From NCBI RefSeq assembly GCF_000761155.1, contig NZ_CP009533.1, positions 1,612,001 through 1,676,000 of the forward strand: 64,000 nt of DNA. The letters are read 5' to 3'. Made by a program: the position numbers and the translations under genes. The DNA is from Pseudomonas rhizosphaerae. Lineage in GTDB: Bacteria > Pseudomonadota > Gammaproteobacteria > Pseudomonadales > Pseudomonadaceae. The notes under the pieces are model-generated. The model was not told the DNA's origin, did not search any database, and saw only the letters and a program-made list of their open reading frames with translations. Below, piece after piece: positions 32,735-40,694 of the stretch. Position 1 is the stretch's first letter, and every line of letters starts with the position of its first letter.

Positions 32735-32893
32735 CTACTGATAGGCGTCGTCTTCGTCTTCGAACTCTTCTTCCTGAAGCGGCACGGTGGCATCTTCGGT
32801 GGTCACCGAACCCGGATCCTCGCTGCCTGGATCATTGATGAAGGGCACACCGTTGGGGCCTTTTTCTTCTTTACCTTCGGTTTCAGGTGTCAT
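32735..32893 (-). CDS. Small highly acidic protein
   Basis: A 52-residue protein, MTPETEGKEEKGPNGVPFIN followed by an Asp/Glu-rich tail ending EEEFEDEDDAYQ. It has one Arg-free, strongly negative low-complexity sequence and is probably disordered. ATG at 32893 has AGGAG 7 nt upstream; an ATG at 32899 is too close to that site. It is recorded as a gene because the Shine-Dalgarno, clean stop and non-shadow composition agree. No function is known. It sits 50 nt downstream of an MFS gene on the same strand. Confidence 0.65.
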   Translation of the reverse strand: MTPETEGKEEKGPNGVPFINDPGSEDPGSVTTEDATVPLQEEEFEDEDDAYQ

Positions 32894-32943
32894 GCTCATT
32901 CTCCTGTGGGCGGGCGTCGGTGAGCGACCAGCGTACGGTCGAC

Positions 32944-34131
32944 TCAGGCATTGGACGCCCGGGCGCGGGCGACGTTCATGCTGACCATTGCCACGATCGC
33001 CACCAGCGCCACCAGTACGCTGAAGAACTCGGCGGAGTGATGCAGGCCGAACAGCGGAATGCTCACGCCCACCGCGATCACCGGCAGCGACATGGACACG
33101 TAGTAGACGATGAACAGCGCCGAGGTGACGCCGGCTTTCTGTCCGGCGGGTGCGGCATTGGCCACTGCGCCCATGCCGGCACGGAACGTGAGACCCTGAC
33201 CGATCCCGCTGAGGGCGCCGCCCAGGACCAGTAGCCACAGCTGCGCGCTGGCGATACTCATGCCCAGACAGGCCACACCAAGGATCAATATGCAGCAGCC
33301 GACGCTCATCTGCGCGGCCTCGCGGATCCGTCTGACCCAGGCCTGGCCGACGATCGAGCCCAGGAACAGCACAAAAATCACGGCGCCGATCATCAGGCCC
33401 TGATCATGGCCCATCACTTGACGCATGATGGCCGGCACCAGCGAGGTGAACAGCCCGGTCACGCTGAAGCCGGCAAGACCGGCGATGGCTGCGGGAATGA
33501 ACGGTCCGCGCACCGCTGCAGGCACGCTCGGACGCTGAAAACCCAGGCGTGGGCTGGCGGGCCGCTGCACCGTCTCGCCGACGGCCAGGATGGCCACCGC
33601 GGCCACCAGCAACAGCAGCAGGTGCACGATGAAGGCCAGGTGCACGGGCCACGGCAGCAACTGCGAAGTGAAGCCGGCCAGCAATGGCCCCAGTCCCAGG
33701 CCGAGCATGTTGGCGGCCGTGGCCACCAGTGTCGCGTTGGCCTGCCAGCGCTTGGGCGCCGCTTCGATCACCGCCACGGTGCCGGTACCGGTCATGATCC
33801 CGGCCGAGAAGCCCGAGATGAGTCGAGCCACCAGCAGTCCGCCGATGGAGTCGGTGCACAGGAAGATCACCGCGCTGACAGCGCCCATCGCCAAGCCGGC
33901 CAGCAGCATCGGGCGCCGACCCAGTTGATCGGACCAACTGCCGACCGCCAGCAACGCAAGGATCACCCCGGCAGCGTAGATGGCGAAGATCAACGTCACC
34001 CAGGTCGGGCCGAAGCCCAGGTGCTGTTGATACAGGGCATAAAGCGGTGTCGGCAGGGTCGTGCCCACCATGGTGATCAGGAACGCCAAGGCGATCAGCC
34101 AGAAACTGGTGCCGTTCGATTGTTTATTCAC
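32944..34131 (-). CDS. MFS transporter
   Basis: Protein of 395 residues with 12 hydrophobic helices. The loop 2-3 motif A appears as GSWSDQLGRRPMLLAG and the motif C region as GFSAGIMTGTGTVAVIE. The subfamily resembles drug or aromatic effluxers, but the substrate cannot be deduced. It starts 9 nt after the DUF3253 gene stop, so the two are likely one transcript, possibly continuing into the acidic 52-residue protein. Confidence 0.85.
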   Translation of the reverse strand: MNKQSNGTSFWLIALAFLITMVGTTLPTPLYALYQQHLGFGPTWVTLIFAIYAAGVILALLAVGSWSDQLGRRPMLLAGLAMGAVSAVIFLCTDSIGGLLVARLISGFSAGIMTGTGTVAVIEAAPKRWQANATLVATAANMLGLGLGPLLAGFTSQLLPWPVHLAFIVHLLLLLVAAVAILAVGETVQRPASPRLGFQRPSVPAAVRGPFIPAAIAGLAGFSVTGLFTSLVPAIMRQVMGHDQGLMIGAVIFVLFLGSIVGQAWVRRIREAAQMSVGCCILILGVACLGMSIASAQLWLLVLGGALSGIGQGLTFRAGMGAVANAAPAGQKAGVTSALFIVYYVSMSLPVIAVGVSIPLFGLHHSAEFFSVLVALVAIVAMVSMNVARARASNA

Positions 34132-34140
34132 GTGCTGGCC

Positions 34141-34416
34141 TCACGGGTGCTTGAAGTGAGCGCCCCGGCGCAGCCTGATCGGCCCTTCCGGTTCGCTGTC
34201 GGGGTCCAGGCGCACGTCGCCCTGAGTCAGGTCGATGATCTGCGCAGCCGCGAGAGCCCTGGCCACCCGACGAACTTCGGGCATCAGCGCACGCCACGCG
34301 GGCTCTTCCTGCTCCAGCGAGCGGGCCACTTCCGAAGGGCAGATCGAGGCGCCGATAGCGCGTTGTTCGAGCAACTGCAGGACGCGGCTGGCGATGACGT
34401 CGTCGGGATGGATCAT
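34141..34416 (-). CDS. DUF3253 family protein
   Basis: A 91-residue protein. ICPSEVARSLEQEEPAWRAL followed by MPEVRRVARALAA and the end EGPIRLRRG are the signature of DUF3253, a small winged-helix-like family of unknown role. ATG at 34416 (MIHPDDVIASRVLQLL) is taken rather than the longer frame from 34482. It is upstream of and tightly packed with the MFS gene; a regulatory or DNA-binding role is only a guess. Confidence 0.8.
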   Translation of the reverse strand: MIHPDDVIASRVLQLLEQRAIGASICPSEVARSLEQEEPAWRALMPEVRRVARALAAAQIIDLTQGDVRLDPDSEPEGPIRLRRGAHFKHP

Positions 34417-34539
34417 GGGAGGCGTTCGTCCTTGCAGGCGACATGGCGAAGGTGAAAACAACTTCAGCCATGTTACCTGCAACGTCCAGGACTGGACACA
34501 TCGAACCGTTCGCGGTGCCAGGCCGCGAACGGCGGCGGT

Positions 34540-36000
34540 TCAGGCGCTGGCGGTCTCGTCGGGGGTGAATTCCTTCTCCATGTGCCGTTCGATCTGCTCC
34601 AGCGACTTGCCACGGGTTTCCGGGACACAGGTCATCACGAATATCAGCGACATGACGTTGATCACCGCGAATACCACGAAGGTATAGGGGCCGAAGCCGG
34701 CCAGTGCGATGGGAAACAGGAACGCCACCACTGCATTGCACAGCCACTGGAAGCACACCGCCGTGCCGGTCATCAGTCCGCGCAGGTGGGACGGGAACAG
34801 CTCGGACATCAGCAGCCAGTAGACCGGGGCGATGAAGGTCTGCATGAACAGCAGGAACATCAGGATACAGGCCAGCGCCAGGTAGCTTTGCAGCAGCGAG
34901 GAGGGCAGCAGGGTGAGCACGCAGCACAACAGCACCTGCGCCAGGATCACGAAGCACAAGCCGGTCATCAGCATCGGCCGACGGCCATGGCGGCCGACCA
35001 GCCAGATACCGATGAGGGTGGCGATCACCGAAGCGACACCGTTACCAATGGTCGCGGTCAGCGCCGCGTTGGTGCCCAGGCCCGTGGATTTCAGAATCAC
35101 CGGGGTGAAGTACATGAATGCGTTGACGCCCGTGAGCTGGGCGACGAAGCCCAGGCCCATGCCCACCAGCAGCAGGCGGCGCAGCCACGGCTCGGACCAG
35201 ATCGAGGACCAGCTGACATCGGCCCGCTCTTCCTCGTTCTGGGCAATGATTTCCTTCATTTCCTTGTCGACCTGCTTCTTGCTCGAGCGGATCTTTTCCA
35301 GCACTTCGCGCGCCTCTTCCATCCGCCCCTTGCTGGCGAGCCAGCGCGGCGAGGTGGGCACGAAGTGCATGCCGATCCACAACAGGGCGGCCGGAAGGAT
35401 CGCGATGGCCAGCATCCAGCGCCACACATCCGGGGTGTGGGCGAAGTGCGCGAGCAGGGCATTGGACACGTAGGCCACCAGTTGCCCGGTGACGATCATC
35501 AATTCGTTCTGGCTGACCAGGCGCGCGCGCTTGTTGGGGCCGGCAATCTCGGCAATGAACATCGGCACGATCGCCGATGCACCCCCGACCGCCAGGCCCA
35601 GTACGAAACGGGTGGCGACCATGATCGCCACGCTCGGAGCCAGGGCCGAACCCAGGGCGCCGATCATGAACAGGATGGCCAAGCCCTTGAGCGCCGTCAG
35701 GCGGCCGTACTTGTCGGCCAGATGACCGGCGAACAAAGAGCCGAATGCAGCGCCCAGGATCAGCGACGATGCCACCAGGCCTTCGGTGAATGGGGTAAGC
35801 CCTAGGCCTCCTTGGTCGGGTCCCTGGGTCATGAAGGGCAGGGCACCGGAAATCACCCCAGTGTCATAGCCGAATGCCAGGGCACCCATGGTGGCGATGA
35901 TCGCCACGCGCACCACGATCTGGCCGGGGGAGGTGCGCGTGGCATCGTTTTCCTCGCCCGCAGGCAAGGTGTCAGGTGCAGTGGTGTTGGAACTGGACAA
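34540..36000 (-). CDS. MFS sugar porter (sugar:H+ symporter)
   Basis: Protein of 486 residues of the sugar porter subfamily (XylE/AraE/GalP/GLUT-like). Hallmarks: ALAFGYDTGVISGAL in helix 1, GHLADKYGRLTALKG in loop 2-3, RFVLGLAVGGASAIVPMFIA, PTSPRWLASKGR before the central loop, and a final PETRGKSLEQIERHMEKEF. The 12-helix architecture is complete. It is a single gene, with its own upstream palindrome. The sugar is not determined; the nearby AGE-family isomerase makes mannose or a related hexose one possibility. Confidence 0.9.
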   Translation of the reverse strand: MSSSNTTAPDTLPAGEENDATRTSPGQIVVRVAIIATMGALAFGYDTGVISGALPFMTQGPDQGGLGLTPFTEGLVASSLILGAAFGSLFAGHLADKYGRLTALKGLAILFMIGALGSALAPSVAIMVATRFVLGLAVGGASAIVPMFIAEIAGPNKRARLVSQNELMIVTGQLVAYVSNALLAHFAHTPDVWRWMLAIAILPAALLWIGMHFVPTSPRWLASKGRMEEAREVLEKIRSSKKQVDKEMKEIIAQNEEERADVSWSSIWSEPWLRRLLLVGMGLGFVAQLTGVNAFMYFTPVILKSTGLGTNAALTATIGNGVASVIATLIGIWLVGRHGRRPMLMTGLCFVILAQVLLCCVLTLLPSSLLQSYLALACILMFLLFMQTFIAPVYWLLMSELFPSHLRGLMTGTAVCFQWLCNAVVAFLFPIALAGFGPYTFVVFAVINVMSLIFVMTCVPETRGKSLEQIERHMEKEFTPDETASA

Positions 36001-36185
36001 GGCTCATTCCTTTCATTGCGCGCAGGCAATGTCTCGTGATGCGCCACGCAGGATCGCGCACGAAATGAGCAGGGCAGGTGTCAGCGTTCGGTGTTGCGAT
36101 GCCGGGCAGGGAAAGGAACGGTCCCAAAGGCCGTCGGCGCCAGCGGATATTATGATTATGTCGAACTGCTTGAATCTTGACGTCT

Positions 36186-36200
36186 TTGAACCGGGTTCAA
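36186..36200. promoter_or_regulatory. 15-bp palindrome in the sugar porter/map intergenic region
   Basis: TTGAACC-G-GGTTCAA is a perfect inverted repeat around one central base. It lies 186 nt upstream of the sugar porter ATG and 191 nt upstream of map. The remainder of this 391-bp divergent gap is AT-richer around 36260-36310 and holds no gene I can support. A regulator is not identified. Confidence 0.45.
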
Positions 36201-36391
36201 GGACACTGCCTTTGCGCTTTTCGCGGTCATCTGCCGGTGTGGCGCTGGGCTGTGAGTCTTATGAACAAAGTGGTTACAAAAAGTTTTGTATCGTTTGAAA
36301 TTAAATGCTGTCATCGCGCAGAAGCCAGGAATCCAACGTGTCCTGTCAGCCTGCTCTGCTAGCATAGGCGTTCGAACAGCAGGAGAAATCA

Positions 36392-37150
36392 GTGAGCCGC
36401 AAAAATCTGAGTCGCACCCCGGAACAAGTCGCCATGGCCCGCAGCGCGGGTGCCCTGGCCGCTGACGTGCTGCGCATGATTGCACCGCATGTGCAGGCCG
36501 GCGTCACCACGCAACAGCTGGACGCGCTGTGCAACGCCTACATCGTGAACGAACTGAGGGTGATCCCGGCGAACGTGGGTTACCACGGTTTCACCAAGAC
36601 GGTATGCATCTCCGTCAATCATGTGGTGTGCCACGGCGTGCCCAGCGACAAGGTGATATTGGTCGACGGCGACATCGTCAACATCGATGTGGCAGTCATC
36701 AAGGACGGCTGGTTTGGCGATACAAGCCGCATGTATTACGTCGGCGAGCCCAGCCCACTGGCACGGCGCCTGGTGGACACGACCCACGAAGCGATGCTGG
36801 CCGGGATTGAAGTAGTCAAGCCAGGCGCCACACTGGGCGACATTGGCCATGCGATTCAAACCGTGGCCCACCGTGAAGGCTTCAGCGTGGTGCGCGAATA
36901 CTGTGGGCATGGTATCGGGCAGATTTATCACGATGAACCACAGGTGCTGCACTATGGCCGCAAGGGCGAGGGCATGCGCTTGACCGAAGGCATGATTTTC
37001 ACCATCGAACCCATGATCAATGCTGGCAAGGCTGGCACCCGCCAGCTGCCCGACGGTTGGACGGTGGTAACCCGCGACCTGTCGTTGTCCGCGCAGTGGG
37101 AACACATGGTGGCGGTCACTGCCAACGGCTACGAAATTCTCACGCTGTAG
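36392..37150 (+). CDS. map: Methionine aminopeptidase, type I (second copy type)
   Basis: Metalloprotease of 252 residues that removes initiator Met. Metal ligands appear in order: VDGDIVNIDVAVIKDGWFGD (two Asp), CGHGIGQIYHDEP (His), TIEPM (Glu) and WEHMVAVT (Glu). It starts with GTG, with AGGAGA 5 nt upstream. The essential map of pseudomonads is next to rpsB-tsf elsewhere, so this is probably a paralogue. It is monocistronic and followed by a hairpin. Confidence 0.92.
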   Translation: MSRKNLSRTPEQVAMARSAGALAADVLRMIAPHVQAGVTTQQLDALCNAYIVNELRVIPANVGYHGFTKTVCISVNHVVCHGVPSDKVILVDGDIVNIDVAVIKDGWFGDTSRMYYVGEPSPLARRLVDTTHEAMLAGIEVVKPGATLGDIGHAIQTVAHREGFSVVREYCGHGIGQIYHDEPQVLHYGRKGEGMRLTEGMIFTIEPMINAGKAGTRQLPDGWTVVTRDLSLSAQWEHMVAVTANGYEILTL

Positions 37151-37162
37151 CGCGTACGACAC

Positions 37163-37184
37163 ATGCCCGCGCAGGCGGGCATTT
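37163..37184. terminator. Hairpin between map and the response regulator
   Basis: Perfect 8-bp stem ATGCCCGC (37163-37170) / GCGGGCAT (37175-37182), 4-nt loop, followed by only TT. It is shared by convergent genes and could terminate either. Confidence 0.55.
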
Positions 37185-37198
37185 CCACGAACCTTGGG

Positions 37199-37567
37199 CT
37201 AGAAAGGCTCGAGCGGAACCAGCTGGCGAATCTTCTTTACCACTTCATTGATGTCGAAGGGCTTGTCGTAGACGGCATTGAACAGGTCGGGAGTGGCCCG
37301 TCCGACGCTGCCCTGTGCGCCACTCATCAACAGGATCGGCACAGACTTGAACGAGGGATGGCTGCGGATCTTCTGCGCCAGTTCCAGCCCATTCATGCCC
37401 GGCATCATGAAGTCGGTAATGACCAGCGCAGGACGCTCGCGATCGAGGATCTCCAGCGCACGCTTGCCGTTGCCGGCCTTGACGGCCATGTAGCCCTCGT
37501 CTTCGAGCGCGTAACCAAGGATGTCGGCGATGAGATACTCATCGTCGACGATCAGGATAGTGGCCAT
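37199..37567 (-). CDS. Single-domain response regulator (CheY-like)
   Basis: A 122-residue receiver domain with no output domain. All active-site residues are present: D8-D9 acidic pair, phosphoacceptor D52 in VITDFMMPG, S82 in ILLMSGAQ and K102 in VYDKPFD. It lies 21 nt downstream of the KaiC-like gene on the same strand. Pairs of KaiC-like ATPase and receiver are known, usually with a histidine kinase nearby; none is present here, so the phosphodonor must be encoded elsewhere. Confidence 0.9.
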   Translation of the reverse strand: MATILIVDDEYLIADILGYALEDEGYMAVKAGNGKRALEILDRERPALVITDFMMPGMNGLELAQKIRSHPSFKSVPILLMSGAQGSVGRATPDLFNAVYDKPFDINEVVKKIRQLVPLEPF

Positions 37568-37588
37568 GTCAGTTCGACCCCGGAAACA

Positions 37589-39031
37589 TCACGGATTCGA
37601 TATCGTGGAGGCGCTACCTGATAACACTGCCTCTGCATTTTTGAACGCCTTTCTCAGGTCGATTCCGTGACCATGGATGACCAGCTCCAATAGCGACGGA
37701 TCATAATAACTATCTCTGACTTTAAGAATGGAAAGCAAGCGCTTAAGTTCAGACTCATGTTCGACAAATCGAGTCAGCAGGACGTTGTCGACGATGCTGG
37801 AAAGGTCGGGCGCCGGTGAAGTGATTTCCGGACCGAACAACCCGCGAATCTCCCAGGTGGCAAACACGGTCACACCCCGTGTACGCAGCTCGCTCATGAG
37901 CGTGCTGAAGAACTCGGTCAAGCGTACGGTACTGGTTGCCGTGCGGGCCATCCCGCCCAGGCTGTCGATCAGCACGCGCTTGATGCCGTGGGTTTCCACC
38001 TGACGCAGCAGGCGCGCGCCCAGACCGTCGAGCAAGCCTTCGGTGGTCGGTTGCCAGCACACGTGCAGGGCGCCGCTGGCCTGCAGTGCTTCGAAGTCAT
38101 GGCCCAACGACCGAGCCTTGACCTGCAGGCGCCGTTCCGATTCGTACATGCCGAACAGCAAGCCAGGCTCTTCGGGTGTGGAGGCGCCCAGGAAGTTGAT
38201 CCCCAGACTGGTCTTGCCGATCCCCGAGGGACCCATCACCAGCGTCACCGAGGAGCGCGGCAGACCGCCACCAATCAGGTTGTCCAAATCAGGAATGCCG
38301 CTGGGCACCCGGCTCAGATCGGTGAGGTCGGGGCAGGAAGGGCGGCTGTACAGACTCTCGAGGCGCGGATAGACCACCAGTCCATCGTCGGTGATCTCGC
38401 ATTCATGCAGGCCCGACAATGCACCGCTGCCGCGGGTCTTGCGCAACTGGATACGGCGGACCGAACGGGTGTTGAACAGCTCCTCGCCCAGTTCGATGAC
38501 GCCATCGACCATGGTGTGCTCAGGGCTGCCATCGTCCAGTCGCGAGCTGGTCAGGAACAACACCGTACACCCGGCGAAGGCCGCATGGCCTTGCAACTCG
38601 GAAATGAACTTCTTGGTGTCGATTTGCGAATCGGCCTTGGAACGGGCATTCAGGACGCCATCGACGATCAGAATCGTTGCCTTTTGCCGGCTTATTTCGC
38701 GACGCAGCAGCTTGACCACCTCATCCAGGCCCTCGTTCTCCAGCGTGTCGAAGGCACTGACGAACTGAATTTCGTTGCCGATTTTCGAGGCGTCGAAAAA
38801 GCTCAGGGTAGAGAGGTACTGAAACAGCCGTTCATGGGACTCGGCCAGCAGCGTGGCAACCAGGACCCGGCCGCCTTCGCGCACGTGATTGAAGCCCAAC
38901 TGATTGGCCAGGATGGTTTTGCCTGAACCGGGACGACCCTGCACGATGTAGGACGCACCGGCCACCAGCCCACCCTTGAGCAACAAATCGAGCCCTTCAA
39001 TCCCGCTAGCGAGGCGCTTTAGCTGTTCCAA
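37589..39031 (-). CDS. KaiC-like double-domain ATPase (RecA superfamily)
   Basis: Protein of 480 residues with two tandem KaiC/RadA ATPase domains. Domain 1 has Walker A at residues 32-39 (GRPGSGKT) and Walker B near ATILIVDGV. Domain 2 has Walker A at about 267-275 (GPSGIGKTS), then LFGMYESERRLQVKAR and Walker B KRVLIDSLGG. In cyanobacterial KaiC both catalytic positions are Glu-Glu; domain 2 here has E-S (YESERR) and domain 1 a single Glu in LLAESHERL. It is shorter than KaiC (about 519) at the C-terminal tail. KaiA and KaiB are absent, so a clock is unlikely; a stress-signalling ATPase working with the receiver gene is more plausible. Confidence 0.88.
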   Translation of the reverse strand: MEQLKRLASGIEGLDLLLKGGLVAGASYIVQGRPGSGKTILANQLGFNHVREGGRVLVATLLAESHERLFQYLSTLSFFDASKIGNEIQFVSAFDTLENEGLDEVVKLLRREISRQKATILIVDGVLNARSKADSQIDTKKFISELQGHAAFAGCTVLFLTSSRLDDGSPEHTMVDGVIELGEELFNTRSVRRIQLRKTRGSGALSGLHECEITDDGLVVYPRLESLYSRPSCPDLTDLSRVPSGIPDLDNLIGGGLPRSSVTLVMGPSGIGKTSLGINFLGASTPEEPGLLFGMYESERRLQVKARSLGHDFEALQASGALHVCWQPTTEGLLDGLGARLLRQVETHGIKRVLIDSLGGMARTATSTVRLTEFFSTLMSELRTRGVTVFATWEIRGLFGPEITSPAPDLSSIVDNVLLTRFVEHESELKRLLSILKVRDSYYDPSLLELVIHGHGIDLRKAFKNAEAVLSGSASTISNP

Positions 39032-39148
39032 TATCCGATCTGCCTGTATGGGTTATGCATGATCGGCCTCGTCTGGATGACAACGACCGATCCATCAAAT
39101 GCTGGCGATTCTATACCTTTTTGGCAGGGTGGGTGCATCCGAAGCCAT

Positions 39149-39173
39149 AGCCGCGGCTCGCGCCGCTGCTGCA
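39149..39173. repeat. Single REP-like unit
   Basis: AGCCGCGGCTCGCGCCGCTGC-type sequence matches the right arm of the 15796-16051 array units (about GACGCGGCTTGCGCCGCTGC). It lies in the 177-bp gap between the KaiC-like and antiporter genes. Confidence 0.5.
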
Positions 39174-39208
39174 GAGATCGTCCTAGCCTTGGCATATTGC
39201 ATTCACCA

Positions 39209-40549
39209 TTAAGCCGGCTTTCGCCGCCGTTCATAGTGCTCGAGCAGCGGCTGGGTGCTGATGCCGTGTACCAGGATGCTCAACGCCACCACCGACAGCG
39301 TCAGGCTGATACACACCTGCTCGACCGATTCAGGCAATTCGTGTGCCAGGGCATAACACAGGTAGTAGATCGACCCGATCCCACGTATGCCGAACCAGCC
39401 CAGCAACGCGCGCTGATGCCCATCGAGCAAGCGGCGACTCACCAGCAGCCACACGCTCAATGGCCGAATCACGCAGAACAGCGCGGCCGCCAGGCCCACC
39501 GCTCGCCAATCCCAATAGGCGGACAAGGTCGCCCCCAGAATGGTGATCAGCAGTACCTCCATGGACCGTTCCACCAGATTGCCGAACACCAGGATGTCGC
39601 CCATCATCACCCCAGCGGCCAGCTGCCCATCTTCCAGATCGTTCGGATGGGTGACGGTGCCTTCTTCGGGGGCCATGTCACGGTGGCCGCTGATCGGTTT
39701 CGCCAGGTGCTCCGAAGGCACCTCGGAGTTCGACGTGCGTACCTCCGCCTGCCGCAACCCCAGGCCTGCGGCGAACACGGCGAGAAAACCGAAGGCGCCC
39801 ACGGAGGCGGCGGCAAAGTAGGACAGCGCTATCAAGGCCAGCGCCAGAAAATCGTTCGGCGAGTTGGTGCTGTCGGCGTGGCGCACGCGCAGGTAGATCA
39901 TCAAGTGGCCGATTGCCCGGCCCATCCCGTAACCGATCAGCAATCCGACCGGCACGCCCCACACCAGATTTTCCAGGGCCCACTGACCCAGCCAGTGGCT
40001 GTCGAGGCTGCCATGATGCAGCATCAGCAGGCTCAGGATCACGAAGGGAAAGGCGGTGCCGTCGTTGAGCCCGGCCTCGCCCGACAGCCCGAAGCGCACG
40101 CGGTCGAAATCCTGCGCGCTGTTCACCTGGACCATGGACGCCAGCACCGGATCGGTCGGCGCCAGCATCGCCCCGAGCAGCATGCTCACCCCCCACGACA
40201 AGCCCAGGGCATAGTGCGCCACCAGGCATACCCCCAGGATCGAGACGATCATCACCGGGCCTGACAGCATATAAGCTGCGCGCCACGCACTGCGGCCCAA
40301 TCCCAGCCGCAATTTGATGCCAGTGCTGAACAGCGAAAACAACACCGCGGCCTCCGCCAGGCGTTCCAGCCACGAAGCGGTGTCCTTGAAGTCGGTGGTG
40401 AACAGGCCCAGCCCCATTGGGCCGATGGCCACGCCGAATGCCAGGCACACCGCGGAGGTGGTCACTGGCAACCAGCGCAGGTAAGACGCCGTCAGCGCCA
40501 GCATCAACAGCAGGACGCCCAGCACGGCCATCCACAAGATAAAGCTCAT
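39209..40549 (-). CDS. Cation:proton antiporter (CPA1/NhaP type)
   Basis: Inner-membrane protein of 446 residues with about 12 hydrophobic helices. The core ion-binding segments are GAMLAPTDPVLASMVQV and GLSGEAGLNDGTAFPF, both diagnostic for NhaP-type Na+(K+)/H+ exchange. A hydrophilic loop of about 45 residues (QAEVRTSNSEVPSEH onward) lies between helices in the C-terminal half. ATG at 40549 (MSFILWMAVLG) is preferred to an upstream start at 40570. Monocistronic. Confidence 0.9.
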   Translation of the reverse strand: MSFILWMAVLGVLLLMLALTASYLRWLPVTTSAVCLAFGVAIGPMGLGLFTTDFKDTASWLERLAEAAVLFSLFSTGIKLRLGLGRSAWRAAYMLSGPVMIVSILGVCLVAHYALGLSWGVSMLLGAMLAPTDPVLASMVQVNSAQDFDRVRFGLSGEAGLNDGTAFPFVILSLLMLHHGSLDSHWLGQWALENLVWGVPVGLLIGYGMGRAIGHLMIYLRVRHADSTNSPNDFLALALIALSYFAAASVGAFGFLAVFAAGLGLRQAEVRTSNSEVPSEHLAKPISGHRDMAPEEGTVTHPNDLEDGQLAAGVMMGDILVFGNLVERSMEVLLITILGATLSAYWDWRAVGLAAALFCVIRPLSVWLLVSRRLLDGHQRALLGWFGIRGIGSIYYLCYALAHELPESVEQVCISLTLSVVALSILVHGISTQPLLEHYERRRKPA

Positions 40550-40694
40550 CAGGCCTCGTCGGGCTCTCACCCATGAAATGGCTACAAAATGTAACCGCTA
40601 CTGGTGTGACTGCTCATGTGTCTGTTAGTTGAGCGACAAAACGTCGCGGGCGTCATGAGGGGCACCGCTCGTCCGATCTAGCGTTACCCGATGC

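Noticed and set aside
37589..39031. Circadian clock gene kaiC
   Set aside because: KaiA and KaiB are absent, the catalytic Glu pair is altered and the C-terminal tail is short; only KaiC-like is supported.
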